64,000 nucleotides of DNA from Dalbergia cochinchinensis (taxonomy: Eukaryota; Streptophyta; Magnoliopsida; Fabales; Fabaceae): contig CM062371.1 of assembly GCA_031216125.1 (NCBI GenBank), forward strand, positions 5,518,001 to 5,582,000, in the 5' to 3' direction. Below the pieces are notes generated by a model. The model was not told the DNA's origin. It did no database searches and was given only the letters and a program-made list of their open reading frames with translations. The position numbers and the translations under genes were made by a program. This document shows, in pieces, positions 23,401 to 37,133 of this stretch (position 1 is the first letter of the stretch; each line of letters opens with the position of its first letter).

Positions 23401-24907
23401 ATCATGCAATGTGCTTCCATGGATCACAAAAGTAACATTTGTGTACCTTCTCTTTAGTACGCAACAAGTAACCACGTGGCATTTTATTTAATCAATCAAA
23501 ATTGGATGAAATCAAATGCACGAAAACAAGGGAGAATGGTAAATTCTGTGAGATTGAGGGTGGTATATTTTGTGGGTTGTGTTGAGTGATACATTAGTGA
23601 GGATGGTAAAGACTCTTAAGTGAATCTTGTGTTGAAATGCGAGCTTGTTTCTGTGTCTGTCTTATATGAGTTACAGTGCTTGTTCTTTGGCGTGTCCTTC
23701 ATTCTATGCCATTTTTCACCATGCTGAAAATAATTAAAAGTTGGGTGACGCAACAATGGTTTTATTCAGAAAGATGCCCTTGATGGCAATGCCAAAGAGG
23801 TCAAAGTGAATTGATGTTTTAGTTTTGAATCTTCAGAGATTTATTTACTCATCTATGAAGCTTATTGCTAATCTGAATGCTATTTCCACATGCAGTGTTA
23901 GTTGCAGTTTTGGTTTATTTCTTGGGCTAATAAGGATGTTAGACTAATCTATGTGAAGTATTTAATCCTCTTCATTGGTTTCTACTAATAGCAGAATCCT
24001 ACTATGGTTTTCCATATCAGTATTGTATCTTTTCTCAATTGTCTAAGAGTGGTACTAAGAATAAAGGTGGTCTTCCTAATAATTTGGAATGAAGGAACCT
24101 TTGCATGGTGTGGAGCACTCTTTGGTGGTCACTTGAAACCTATTATATAGTATTAATGTGCTTTGGCGTGTTTTTGATGATTTGCTGATTCTTTATGGAT
24201 GGCAGTCTTTCTTCATATTAGCTTATGTGATGTAGGTTAATCTTATATGCTGCAGTATCGAATCAATAGACAGTTGACTAATGGGAGGTCAATAACATAC
24301 TGGTCAAGGAACTTACGGAGCATTTGGTAACTGACTCTGGATAGTGGAGACAGAGACATAAAAAATATTGTTTTTGTATCATATTTGGTTGTGGAGTACA
24401 ACGTATGATAACTATTTTAGTATTTTGTTTCGTAATACGAGGATAGTATAACAAATACATGATAAAAGATATATGTATCCCTACCAGACCACCATTGACC
24501 GGCCAATGACTGCAACCAAAGGTTACCACCTAAAGGATATTATTGGAAAAAAATATTAATTTTCTATTTCTGTATCATGTTCCTACTTTTTTTCACTGCA
24601 GAAATACATAAATTTTTTTATCTCAAGGACAGAAAAATTTTTGTCCCCGTACTTTATCTCTACCATCAAACATCTTTCTGTCTTCACTGTCCTTGTATTT
24701 CCTGTCCCAAGACAAGAAGTGAACATTGCCTTAGATATCATGTATATGTCTTTTTGTTTTTTAGTTTTGTACCTAACAGTATAATGGTTCTCTTTGCTTC
24801 CCCTGTTCTCAAGTTGCCTTTTTGGTTAATTATCCAAAAAAATAAATGAGGGAGAAGAAAACAAACACAAGGAGTAAAATGACTTGCCTAATTAATCAAT
24901 TTGACAG

Positions 24908-25305
24908 GGTGTTTAGAAATCCTTGGAATTCAATTTTATCAAGGAAATGAATTGAATTTCATGGTTTGGAAACAACTTAAGTGAAGGAATTGAATTCTCG
25001 TGGAAATTGAAATCCAATAAAATTAAGAAATTGAAATCAGACTCAAATGAGTGTAATTTGGTGTGAGAATTAAATTTCAATAAATGAAAATACCAAAATA
25101 ATCTTATATAAATATAATGTTTTGTTCCTAACCTATTAATGAAGAGTAAAATAGTAAAAGTAATCAAATTCATTCATTTTTAAACTCATTTCAAATCAAG
25201 AAATTGAATTCAATTCTTTAATTTACTGGCTCATTCCAAACATAAGAATTCAATTTAATTATTCAATTTCTAATGGAATTCAATTCAATTCAATCTCATT
25301 AAAAG
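24908..25305. repeat. GAATTC/AATTC-rich foldback (MITE-like)
   Basis: One side reads gtgtttagaaatccttggaattcaat. The other side, on the opposite strand, reads similarly (attgaattgaattcc... and tgtttggaatgagcc). attgaatt phrases fill both arms and make a long imperfect hairpin. Ends are approximate. Confidence 0.5.
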
Positions 25306-26401
25306 TTTTCAAATATTATATGACTGTTTTTAAATACCATTTTCATTTTCTAATAAAAGTCTATTTGGATAAATTGGTAAGAGAAGAGTGTGGACGCTTG
25401 GCGCCTTGGATGCTTCCGTCCTCCTAGTTAATTATTGCGCGTAAGAGCTGTCGAGCACTTGAAACTAGAAAATGTAAGTGTGGGCTTTGATTAGATCAAA
25501 CAAACTGGGTCGAGTCAACGGGCTCCCACAATGGGAGTCTGAATGCAACATCGTGTGTCCGTGCCTTTCTTGGACCATATCCTATGTAAAATTAAAACGG
25601 ACAATTGAATTCGCTGACCCGAAATTTATGAGATAATTTAATTCCCGATTCCTATTGAGTATTGACCAAAGGATCATTCGATGAGATTGATGATTTTAAA
25701 AACGGTGCAGATTCTGTGCCTATTTAGTAAACACCCTACTGAACAGATGTGGCCCCTCTAGCCTCTCCGGGCAAAATGGACTTCACCAATTAACACCAAT
25801 TCTTCATCTTTGGAAGCGGAGGGTGTGAACTGTGAACAATAAAACAAAATAGGAGAAGCGTGAAGCAGAAGATAATGAGTGAGGTGGACATGGCCTGCAA
25901 CCAACTGGGTAATTTATCAAACATGCAATGTGGCGTTCTCATGGCAGTCTTAGTAAGGAAGGTCCCCAAGTCATAATATGCAAGCAATATTTATCAGTTG
26001 ACATTACTATTGCACTTAGCTGATACACTATTATTTATTTGTTCATATATACTGATAAACAAACATTATGCGCCTTTCATTTATACTTTATATGCATAAA
26101 CAAACACACACATTTTTAATATTGCAGCTATTTTTCTCACTAGTTATTAATTATGTTACATGAACATTTTTTTTTTCATTAGACGCTGTTAGTTAAGTTT
26201 TCTTTGAAGGGTTGCCGGAATGATATAATTAAGTGTATTAACTTTTTTCTTTTTCAATCAAGCTCATAGCGAAGTCATTTTATTTATTTACAAAACAAAA
26301 GGAGCAAGGAAGATGATTTTTCAATTTTAACTTTTTTTTTTTTTTGGGGCAACACTACTGACTTCAAATGGACCACATACATATATATATATATAAAAAT
26401 G

Positions 26402-26800
26402 GGGACCCGTTTACACCAGGTGTAAATCTTATACACTTACACCATTCAATAACTTTTTATAAAAATTGAATTTAATTAATCCAACTATTGAATTAAGTGA
26501 TATATATTATAGTGACGATCAAACATGTCAAATTTAAAAAAAATCGGATAAAAATATACATGTATTCTAATGATTCATATTTACTAATATTTTCAAAAAC
26601 ACATTAGCTGTCAAAATAATTAAAGTGACATGATGAAATAACAAATTACTTTTAAATTGTATGAAATTCGATATTTTGATCTACTAAATAAGAACTTTGA
26701 ATTTAATGGTTAGACTGATAAAATTTTATACCCACAAAAAGTTATTCATAAATGTGAATATACCAATACTTATATCCAATGTAAATGAATCGTGTATCAA
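26402..26800. repeat. TIR MITE (GTTTACACC... type)
   Basis: The left end, gtttacaccaggtgtaaat...cacttacacc, is complementary with mismatches to the right end, ggatataagtattggtatat read on the minus strand after catttacatt. About 400 bp, AT-rich, non-coding. Confidence 0.6.
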
Positions 26801-27465
26801 AGTATATTTTTAACATATTAAAGGAAAAAAAATCCTGTCATCCAACACTGTCCAAGAGTTAGACGTGAAATAATATACGAACCTCACCCAAAAAGAGTTC
26901 AAATCTTTACTTAATTATTTAAGATTTTGCTAGAGTTAATTCATATCATGACATCAAAGTTTTTATAGCTGACTGACTAGAATTTCGAAGCTCATTAAAA
27001 TCATTTTGTAGCATGAAATGTTTATGCGTAAAATAAGAATAACTGTGGAAAAAAGCTTCCTGTATTATTTTTCAGATCTGCAAGCTTCCTGGAATTATTC
27101 CAGGTATAAAGAAAATTTTATAACAATTGCTCGTACCTTAAGACAATACTATAATCATCCTTTTAGAAAAAACAACCTTCCATGGTGATACGTGTGATAA
27201 ATTTCTTGCGTGTTTAATTACTTGGTATTTATGGCTGTATTGCCTTTGATGGATGTATAACAAGGTTGATCAGTAGACAGACTTACATTTGTAATTAATG
27301 TTCAAATAGTTTCATGTCCGATTCATCTCAAGTCAATGATCGCTAGAAAGAAATCATATGCAGAGAGAGCAGTCGCGGTCTTTGTGACTGTTATAACACC
27401 GATGAATTTGACAGGGACACCTCCAATGATTTTAGCTATAGGCAAATTATGTCAAGAAAAATTAT

Positions 27466-28026
27466 TACTCTCTCTCCTTTAAAATATCTATCATTTTTAA
27501 ACAAAAACAAACATTTAAAAAAATAATAACTATATTAGAAATAGATCAAAATATAATAAATAAACTAATATATTCCTACTAAATAAAATATTTTTGAAAA
27601 ACTTTTCTTTCCATTCTTAAATAATTATTCAGTTATAAATGCTTATTGGAATTAAGAAAATAATTGATAAATATCAATTTAATAAAAATTAGGAATAGTT
27701 TGCTAAATTTTCTTTTTTAAATATTATAATTTCATCTCTCATCCTTTATTAATGAGTCAATAATATTTAATAGAGATATTATTGATGAAAAATAATTAAT
27801 ACTACATAAATTTTTAAAATAAAAAATTATTTATAGATAAAATAAATTTTTAAAATAGATAATTATTTAAAGATGGAGGGAGTAATAGTTATTGAGTGAA
27901 ATTTCTTAGGAATATTATTGGAAAAATAAATAAATATTATGTATTAGAATATGAAATTATCTTAGAGTAATATTTTAAAATGTGAAATTATTTTAAAGTT
28001 GATGAATATTTCGAAAGGAGAGAGTA
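27466..28026. repeat. Outer MITE (type 2) interrupted by another MITE
   Basis: Ends TACTCTCTCTCCTTTAAAAT and ...TTTCGAAAGGAGAGAGTA are inverted repeats. Its two halves (27466-27602 and 27886-28026) align with the uninterrupted relative at 31550-31804, including agatcaaaatataat and attgagtgaaatt. Confidence 0.75.
27603..27885. repeat. Inner MITE (type 1, Stowaway-like) nested in type 2
   Basis: Starts near ctttccattcttaaataatt and ends near ttatttaaagatggagggagta, with inverted ends of the ctccctcc...ggagggag type. It aligns with 30380-30646 (shared ggaattaagaaaataattg, tattattgat). Confidence 0.7.
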
Positions 28027-30379
28027 ATCGACGGTTACCCTTGACAAGCATGGTTCGTCTGAAAAAGATTAAAATCACTTACCATAATTCAACAAATTCA
28101 GACTCTGCCACTCCTCCTGCAGCACTAATAGTTTGGTCCTCTTTGGCCTATATCCATGTTGAAGGTTCGAGGTGGCAGTTCAGAACCAAACAAATTCAGA
28201 GTCTTAAGTCTCGAAATCGAATTAAAAATGTAAATTTTTGCCGTAACAGAAAAAAAATAAAACGTAGAAGACAAAAAATCGTGATTAATTGATGGATTGA
28301 CAAAAGGGAGGCGATGTCGCGTGTTTCTAGATCAGGGAGATAAGTCTCATTCGATTGTTGAAGTTGTCTTCGACTTTTCTCAACATTCACACCGCAGAAG
28401 TCGTTTTATTGGAAAATGTCAGATTCAACAAAATTATGTACATAAAGGAATGAATTTGAGTAGAATGGCCGAAAAATTTTGATATATTAATTTAATTGAA
28501 ATTTTAAATATTAAATACGAGAGTTTATCATATTTATTGATGTAACGTTCTATAATTTGATAAATATGTAAAAAAAAATTATGAATTAAATCCAATTAAT
28601 ATATCCCGCTGGCAAATAATTACTGGCCAGGTTTTTGGTCTACAGGAATAAAAAAGCCTCATCTGTCGCTAGAGGTTAAGGCCCAACGCCAGAAAGCGAG
28701 CCCAGGTTCAAAGATTAATACATTTCCTGGCTAGATCTTTGCTGATTCAATAGTTCTTGATCTCCATGACAGAAAAGAGACATATAAGTGGATGCATGAT
28801 TCATGCATAGAATATCGAGGGAGGTGAATCGCCCGAAAGCTTCTCCATCTTAATTAAGATGTCATAAAGCTGAAACACTGAACTTCTTATATATATATAG
28901 GAACAAGGGATAAATATACAAGTATAATAATGACTGAAATGTATTATATTTTGTTATTTTTCCTAAATTCAGTGTGAGTCAAATTTAATAAAATACGAGG
29001 ACAAAAATATACATACATATCTATATAATTATTAGAAAAGTTTCGACATTTTTATCACCTTGCTTAAGGTAGATCCGTCACTGTTCCACCCAATTTAATT
29101 CACCTCAATATTGTTATTCTAGTTAATTTCTCAATTAATAAGCATTAAACTATAGTCAAATTTCTGCTAACTAATGCAATAATCACTCATGTAGTTTACA
29201 GGCTGAAATAAAGATCTCAACATCCTCTAATCGATCCGTACTGTTCAAAACTGCAATTGCCTATTTCGTCCTTTTCTGATTCATGCATCAACAAAATCTT
29301 CAGAAACATGCTTCTCATCCACCAAAGAAAACTTCTCTTTTACTGTAACATATATAACGATAACTTTTTTCAATTACTGGTCAATAGTCAAGTACCAGAA
29401 AGCCCTTGCCCATTGGGTTGGCAGTCAAATTCTAATACATTAACCAACTCTTTAAAAAAGAAAAGGTAAGGTAGAATTTGCATTTTATGTTAACATAGGG
29501 CCTTTGTAAATTTATCTATTTTATTTTAATATTTTCTGGTTTATGTACTTTCTCTCACTGTTTCTTCATCTCACTAGTCTCTCATCAGCAGCCATATACG
29601 TACCTAGATAACATCTTTCTAGATCCGACTGAATATATTAGTTCTTTAAGTTTCCCTAGTCCGGATATCATTTGGTCAGATTTGTTGTTTCTTTAAATAG
29701 TACGACATATATATATATATCGTCCATGCATCCAGATCACTGACCATTAAAATTATAATTTAGCTTAATATAAAATTTATGATTCTCAACTGCGTTTTTG
29801 GCATGCATTTTCTAACGTTTTTTCAATATAGTTTTATTTAATTTTTTAAGGTATTGATTTCTGATTAAGACGTTGTGTTCCCATTTGGTCGAGAAAGGGA
29901 GAAGACAAAAGTTGAAAAAAATTTACAAAAGACAGATTATAGGATTGTGATTCTTTCATTGATGGATTTAATCATTTAAAAATATTTTTAATTTGCTCAT
30001 AGCGAATAACTTGAACAGCTAAATATTCTGCTGTTTTTTCTTTCTTCTCCCTTGTACCAAAAAAGATTATAGTTTATATAGTTCCAGCAATATGTTATAC
30101 CACCTAACATGCTATTACCAAACTGAAAAGGCGAAAGGTTCTAGAGGCAAAATGGGATTTTTATTCGCCTGTGCAACTGATACTGTTTCAATGTTTATGA
30201 GTTTTGATCTGCTCTAGATACTTCCATTATTATTGCTCACTTGCAAATGTAAAATCATTAATAATAGTCTTTATCCGATTCTCAAGAGAAGCTATTTATC
30301 GTTCTAACACATCCTTCCAAACATCCCCCTACTTACCAAATAAATAAAGAATTTATTACATTTTAAGTTGTTAAGATAT
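28027..30379. other. Intergenic region
   Basis: No supported gene. Frames at 27999-28292, 28297-28482 and 29257-29469 give basic or low-complexity products without domains. A short segment near 28655-28725 (gctagaggttaaggcccaac...aggttcaaag) is faintly tRNA-like but does not fold as a tRNA by eye. Confidence 0.45.
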
Positions 30380-30646
30380 TACTCGCTATTCATTTTTAAA
30401 TAATTATCCAATTATAAATACTTACTGAAATTAAGAAAATAATTAGTAAAGTATCAATTACTCAATATTAGTCAAAATTATGATTAATTTACTAAATTAT
30501 CCTTATTTTTTTCAATATTCCAACTTCATCTTCCTCCTTCACTAATGAGTTAATAGTATTTAGTAGGGATATTATTGATAAAAAAATAATTAATATTATC
30601 TAATTAACTTTTGAAATGAACAATTATTTAATGATGAAAGGACTGA
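30380..30646. repeat. Second copy of the type 1 MITE
   Basis: Begins tactcgctattcatttttaa and ends atgatgaaaggactga. Aligns along its length with 27603-27885. Inverted ends are worn. Confidence 0.65.
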
Positions 30647-31549
30647 TTATATATATATTTTTAACTCATGTAGTAATTCCGACGATATTTAAAAATATTT
30701 TTATATCTTAATTCTTAATTTATTTGATAAATGATGTCAATTTTTTTTTCTTTTGAGATGAGTGTATTTGTATTTAAAAATTTGTGTTGAGAGGGGAAAA
30801 CTCACCCCATTTTAGGCTTAGAACATGCTTTTAGGCTTATCAAATGCATATAGATATATCATTACAGATCACCTATGTACCAATGAGAAAAATAGGAATC
30901 AAACTCAATTTGATGTATTTTGACACAATTTGGGTTCAGATATATCACTTTATAAATAAATCTAAAAAGTAAAAAGACATTTATTTTAAAACGAATGGAG
31001 TAAGTTAATATCGGAAAACTATAAGGCTTAACAAAGTTGGTAGTTTGTTGGATTATTTAAACATCTAGTCATTCCTAATGATGTATATGGAGAAAGTTTT
31101 ATTACCATTGGCAAAATCTATATATATGAGTTATATGTCTCTAAAAGATTAATTATTACTTTTGGTAATAGATATCTTAAGTTCACATTTGAAAAAAAAG
31201 CTAATGTCAAAAGGATTGTTACGAGAGAACGGTAATGGGTAATTAAATGTTGCAAGTTAAGTCAGAACTTAAATCTAAGCAAATAATGTGCTGTCTAATA
31301 ATTTAAAATCAACCAATATTGCATTCACTTAATAAAAATATTGACTTGTGTTAGTACTTACATGTCGTAGAAAGGGGATGTAATAATAGGCAGTTCCTAA
31401 CAAAGTTGCCACTTTGAATTGAATCATAACTTCCAGCCAAATCTACAGGCAACAAAGTGCTTGAAATCAATGTGTCGCAATTTAGATATGTTTCATAAGT
31501 AAAAGCCCCTTGAAGTAACTTTGTTTTTCACTAAATTAATAGAATAGAA

Positions 31550-31804
31550 TACTTCGTCCTTTTAAAATATCTGTCATTTTTTAAAAAACACAAATATTAA
31601 AAAAAATAATAGATATATTGAGAATAGATCAAAATATAATGAATGAACTAATATATTTTATTATATAAAATACTTTTGAAAAACTAATGATTATTGAGTG
31701 AAATTACTTAGGAGTAGTATTATAAAAGTTATCTAAAAATAGATAGATATCTTGAAATATGAAGTTATCTAAAAATAGATAAATATTCTAAAAAAGAATG
31801 AGTA
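31550..31804. repeat. Uninterrupted copy of the type 2 MITE
   Basis: Starts tacttcgtccttttaaaata and ends aaaaaagaatgagta. Where the copy at 27466 carries the inner MITE, this one runs straight through (gaaaaactaatgattattga). Confidence 0.75.
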
Positions 31805-34800
31805 TATTATAATAATGAATTACTGTATGATTTAAAGATGAATACACCTTGACATGCTTTTTTTTATTATTATTTGAAAGCAAACTTTTTCAAAAGGAAT
31901 TTTTTATTATCTGTATATTGGCACGTTTCAGCTAAAAAAGCAATAATCTCCTTTTACATGAAATTCTTTGATTTCTTCGTTGTTAATAATCTTATGATAA
32001 GGCACATGTTCCCGAATTTAGATTTCTGTTTAGCAGGACAAATATTGAAATTATTGGAAAAGCCAATTTTTTATGCATCGTAGTGGTTGATATTTTTTTT
32101 CAAACGAATGATTTTTTGATTTGTTTCTTAGCATTTAAAAATCGTTCAAGAGCTCCATGAACTCCTCACTGCAATTGTGCTGCAATTTCAGATAGGTCTA
32201 ATTAATTAAAGTAAACTTATTTTATCCGAACGTGTGACATACATGTAAAATATGCAATAATACTTCCCCTCTAGTTGGGGTGCCTCGTATGTGTTGTGGA
32301 ACATATTTCCTTAGCAAAACTGTAATAAGAGAAGACATTCATGGCAAAAAGTAACAAGCTTATGAGTTATGACCTTTGCTAAATTATAAGATGGACATCA
32401 AATTTTGTATTGGATCATTATTTTTATTGAATAATTTGATCTAATAACAATAATAAAGAGTCTATAATGAATCAAAAAATAAGAAGTCCACCTTAAAATG
32501 ACCCTTACCTACCTAATTCTTATTCTATATTCCAACAGGCCGAAAGGTTAACTGCCACAAAGTGAAGAAAAATAGTCAAACGTTCGAAGCAAAGGCCAGT
32601 CCACAAGGGAATGAATAAGTTTACGGCAAAAACTTTCAGATTTTGGTCCCGTAAACTAAAAATAGATACATTATTTCTGGCCCACAAGGGAATACAAATA
32701 CAAATTAAATACCCAAATGTAATGTCCACAGTTATGAATCAAACTGACTGGCCGTCATAAATTAGGCCCACCAACCATACTTATAAATAATAAAAATAAT
32801 TTGTTATTTTAAAGTTTTAAACGTTAATAAAAATTTTGACATTAAAATCCTGCATGGCTTTTAATTTTTAAAAATTTATAAAATAAATTAAAAACGTGTT
32901 TTTTCTTCTGCAGGATTAGTGACATGATATATGACTCTTGCCCATAAGCTTAAGGGTGTGTTTATTTCGAATTTTGAAAAAAAGACAATAAAATTTAAAT
33001 TTTATATTTAATTAAATAAGCTGAATTTTTTTTTTTTTAGAATCTCATCTTTTTAGCTTCTAAAAATAGGTTAAAAATAGATTTTTTAGATTCTAATTAT
33101 TTTTAAAAAATTATTTAAATATATAAAAATAATTTTTTTAAGTGAAAAAAGTGATTATGAGTTGAACAAAAAAACTCAAACAAAAGCATCCTAGTTATAT
33201 AATTAATCATATACAAACTAAAAAGTAACTTTTTTTTATGTGAAAAAAAGGTGATTAGATGTGATATTTATAATTATTTAATTTTGGGCCATGGATAGCA
33301 AACACACTCTACAACAATGAATTGATTTCGAAGTTTCGAGGGATCTGACCAAAATCCAAACACGTGACACCCAACCCAACAGTGTGAGGGCACCACAAAA
33401 AAAAAACCTTATGCAAAAGCCAAAAACGGAGCTCAAATGGGCCAAAGCTGGCTTGGCAATTATCACATCATATCCTGTGAAAATTAAAAAAAAATGCCCT
33501 GACCCAAAAAAAATGCTGACAAAAATAAAAAAAAGTGTACATCAGATATTTCCTTGAAGAGGGAGACGGGACCATGTGTCCGATGGCGATAGGGCAAACT
33601 ACTCAAAAATATCTACGATTGTCATAGAGGGGAGTAAATGTCATCGAGGGTCAAGTTTAAAAACATTATTGGACCAAAAGATTCCTTTTTTACTTTCTTG
33701 ATACAACCAAGAGCAAAAATTTTAAAATATTATTTCATTGACAAATCAATAATTTGAAAAACGGAAATTGTGGGGACCAAAATCTATCCTCTTGTATTTT
33801 GAGTAACATTGCGTAGTCTAGGTCACTAAAATTTTTAACAGAAAATAAAAATACTTTTGCATAGAAGAAGATCACCTATGTAATCATCTAACGATCACTA
33901 TGTATGACACACTATTTACTTAAATAAAATCAAGTACAGTTCCTACTTTCTAATCTTGATTTTAAAACTGTTGGACTAAGACTTCCCTCTTGTTGCATTT
34001 TAAGTAACGTTATATAATAATAATATACATATATATATATATATTAGTATTTTTTTAAAGAAATAAACACAATTATTATTTTATAAAATAAAACAGTATA
34101 ATCTATTTACATATTTGATAATCAATAAATATGACACCATTTTGTCAATAAATTCGATTAATAATTATATCTTTCTACCATTTTTGTCTCAAATTTTAAA
34201 GTTCGACTTGTTTTAAGAACCTTTGTAGAGATAATTTAAATGATTGATCTAACTTGCACAATGTGTTTGTTAGATCAAGAATCTCTTGATGACGAAAAGT
34301 ATGCCGCCTAATCATGTTGGGTCAAACGGAAAAATAATGTGCGGATGTTTTAAGTCTACATGTCCATGTCTTTTCAGCCAAAAAATAAAAAAAGAATCAA
34401 TGCCGCGGTTTGTCGTTGGGCGCCGTTTTCCTGATTCGTGATCTTTCGTGTCATTTACACAAATACCCTTGTAGTTCTTATCTTCTGTCCGAATCTCCTA
34501 TCCCCACACTAAATAATAACCTCTAAAATAAAAATATCATTTTAAATAATAAAATAAGAATATTTTATTTTTAGATTAATAGAGTTAGAAGTAAAATTTT
34601 TTTCACTCTATTAATTTAAAGATAAAATTATTCATTTTATTTTCTAAAAACCCAAATCCATTAATAAGTATTTCATTATCAAAAATAACCTTTTAATTTT
34701 TTCAAAACCACTTTTAATAACGATTGATAATTTACACATGTTATTTTTTTATTAATGAACAGAAAATAACACACTAAATTGAGACAAATGATTTCTTTCC

Positions 34801-35279
34801 TGTATGACTATACTCAGTCCACCAAATTTCCTGATTTTTTATACATATAAATTAAAAAGAAAACCATGTGCCCCGAATTGACTCTCCTTGCATACATGGC
34901 CTATGTTGGATTTAATTGAAATCCACTTAAATTGATTTCCCTTCGAAATTCAATTTTTTTGAGACATATTGAAATCGATTTATTTAATATATGTTAAGGA
35001 ATCACATATACAATGGTCAAACGAAGTAGCTTCGTCACACTCCTCATAAATGAGGGATGTTTAGTTGTATTACAAAATCAATTTGAGAATTTTGTCAGAC
35101 ACTTCTAACAAATCAATTTGAGCCGATTTTGGTGGAGCAAATTTCCATATAAACCTACCCAACCAGAATCTGATTCAATTGTTTCTCACTTCTTCCTTCT
35201 TCAAAGTTTCTTGCTCTTTTTCTCTTAGTTTGTTCTTTTGTTGAGAGCTAGCAATATAGGTAATTAATTTTAGTTAGTT
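31805..35279. other. Intergenic region
   Basis: AT-rich, no supported gene. Frames at 31874-32083, 32520-32729 and 33278-33466 lack domains. Homopolymer-rich stretches occur near 33000-33250. Confidence 0.45.
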
Positions 35280-36579
35280 AAAATATTTTAGATTTAATTA
35301 ATTCGTTAGTCTCTATAATTTTACTGAATTTTCAATTGAATTCCTACATTTTAAAGTTTTTAATTAAATTTTTATATTAAAAATAAATATTTAATAAGAT
35401 CTCTGACCTATTACCCATTAAAAAAAGTGAAACTTAAAATAATATTTTCAAAATATTCTCTTACTACAATTTTATATTAAAAAAAATAGAAAAACCCACT
35501 TCCTTTCTTTCTTTCTTTTCCTTCTCTTTTCTTTCCCCCTATCACCATCACCATTATTTTTTATCATCATCATCCACCACCATGCACAAAGATTATGCCA
35601 AAATCAAGCTAAGTGCCACCACAACACTCTGTCTTGGTCTATTAAAATAATATCTCAATTGAAATAACATTTTTGATGATAAAATGATAGGCACGCAAGC
35701 TTAATTAATGACATGAATTGAGGGACTACCCTTCTCGTCTTGCCATGGCTCTGGGCACAGCATGTATTTTGTTTTCTACACCTGTAGCATGTGTCTAGGC
35801 TATAGGGCTTCTTTGCACACTCCATGCTTTGCAAGGTTAAGCAAAACCCCCAATTGATAGGGTTCCATTGCTCCCCCTCAATCCTCAATTTCACCATTAA
35901 AACAAACCAACCGTAGCCTCCGGACTCTCGTCAACACCTTCCTTCCACCAACCAAAACCGCCCATAGCGTCATCCCGTAACCACCCATCATAATCTACAG
36001 CGAATTCAAGCCTTTATGCTTTCTGTGCATATTTTGTTCGGGATGGCGGAAACTTGCCTTCGGATGATGACTCAAAAAAACATTTTTGGCATCCCCCTTA
36101 TAAGATTCATGGAATTGGGGGAGGAGGAGGCCGTGGATTTAGAATCTATATGTTCACCCCCGTTTGACTTCCGTCTGAAAAGAGATGTATATGTGTCCCT
36201 TTGTTTTCGATTCCAAGCTTTTTCTGGCCCATGGTGACACATATAGTGAACTTGGTGATGCTGTTTTTTCTTACAAGTTCTTTCCATTGTTCTTCGAAGA
36301 CGTCGATGACAACAACATCCCCCGAGTATCTGAGGCTGCGGTTGACTCCATTCCTCCGCCACCTACACCTCGTGCATTTTTTTTTAATATCAAATTATAG
36401 CAGAAGAATATTTCACAATATTTTATTTTATGTTTTTATAATGGGTGATGAAATTAGGAATTTAATTAAATATTTATTTTTTAGTATAGAAATTTAATTG
36501 AAAATTTTTAAAATATAGAGATTTAATTAAAAATTAAGTGAAACTATAAAGTTTGATGGATTAATTAAATTAATATTTT
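35280..36579. mobile_element. Non-autonomous DNA transposon with ~160-bp TIRs
   Basis: 35280-35445 and the reverse complement of about 36420-36579 align for about 160 bases: both contain atttaattaat, then c-c-t-a-c/t-a-t/c-t-t-t-taaa, aattaaattt, taaaaataaatattta and acccatta. The 1.3-kb interior is more GC-rich and gene-like than the surroundings, with overlapping open frames on both strands (35655-35897 minus, 36016-36237 plus, 36072-36362 minus). I do not recognise any of these as a protein. No transposase is seen. Long TIRs and a gene-like filling suggest a Mutator-type or similar element; no target duplication was found. Confidence 0.65.
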
Positions 36580-37032
36580 AATATATTATTATTGTTGTAT
36601 ACTTAATGTTAGGTTAGGTTGTTGTTACTTATGTGTATTTCAATAAATAATTTAGTTTCGGTTTAAAATTAGCAATGTTCATAGCATATTTAGTTTAATT
36701 TAGTAAGTAATTTTATCTAGGGTAATTTAGCAGTGTGATTTTATCTATTGTAATTTTAATATATAATATAGATCATAACATATAATAAATATAATTCATT
36801 TCAATAAAAATTATTGTAGGATGCATAATATTTTACTTTAATTTAATATGAAATTTCGCTTTAGCGTACCACAAATCGATTTAAATTAATTTCTCATCAA
36901 AATCAATTTTTTGTATCAATCGTATTCTGATACAACACAAATTAATTTAAATCGATTTTAAACAGTGTTGCATTAACAGTTTGGAGTTTAAGGGAAAATC
37001 AATTTAAGTTAGTTTCTATTAAATCCAAAACA

Positions 37033-37034
<2 letters not shown>
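36580..37034. other. AT-rich spacer
   Basis: Nothing beyond AT-rich sequence is seen. Confidence 0.5.
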
Positions 37035-37093
<59 letters not shown>

Positions 37094-37133
37094 AGATTCA
37101 ATTCACACACACACAATGTGTGTGTATATATAT
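37035..37133. repeat. (AT)n microsatellite plus CA/TG inverted repeat
   Basis: About 27 AT units (37035-37088) are followed by CACACACACA, AATG and TGTGTGTATATATATA. The second part can pair with itself. Confidence 0.92.

Larger units (their letters stand above)
23401..27465. other. Intergenic region with MITE-like pieces
   Basis: No supported gene. Besides the two foldback repeats listed separately (24908-25305, 26402-26800), the part from about 24310 to 24830 has the look of a transposon-derived repeat but its ends are unclear. Open frames at 24577-24849 and 25790-25987 have no domain. Confidence 0.4.

Noticed and set aside
28655..28725. tRNA-like segment (gctagaggtt...aggttcaaag)
   Set aside because: B-box-like phrase only; no acceptor, D or anticodon arms form by eye.
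35655..35897. Cys-rich minus-strand open frame as a small secreted peptide
   Set aside because: No signal peptide, frame lies inside a TIR element, cysteines do not match a family I know.
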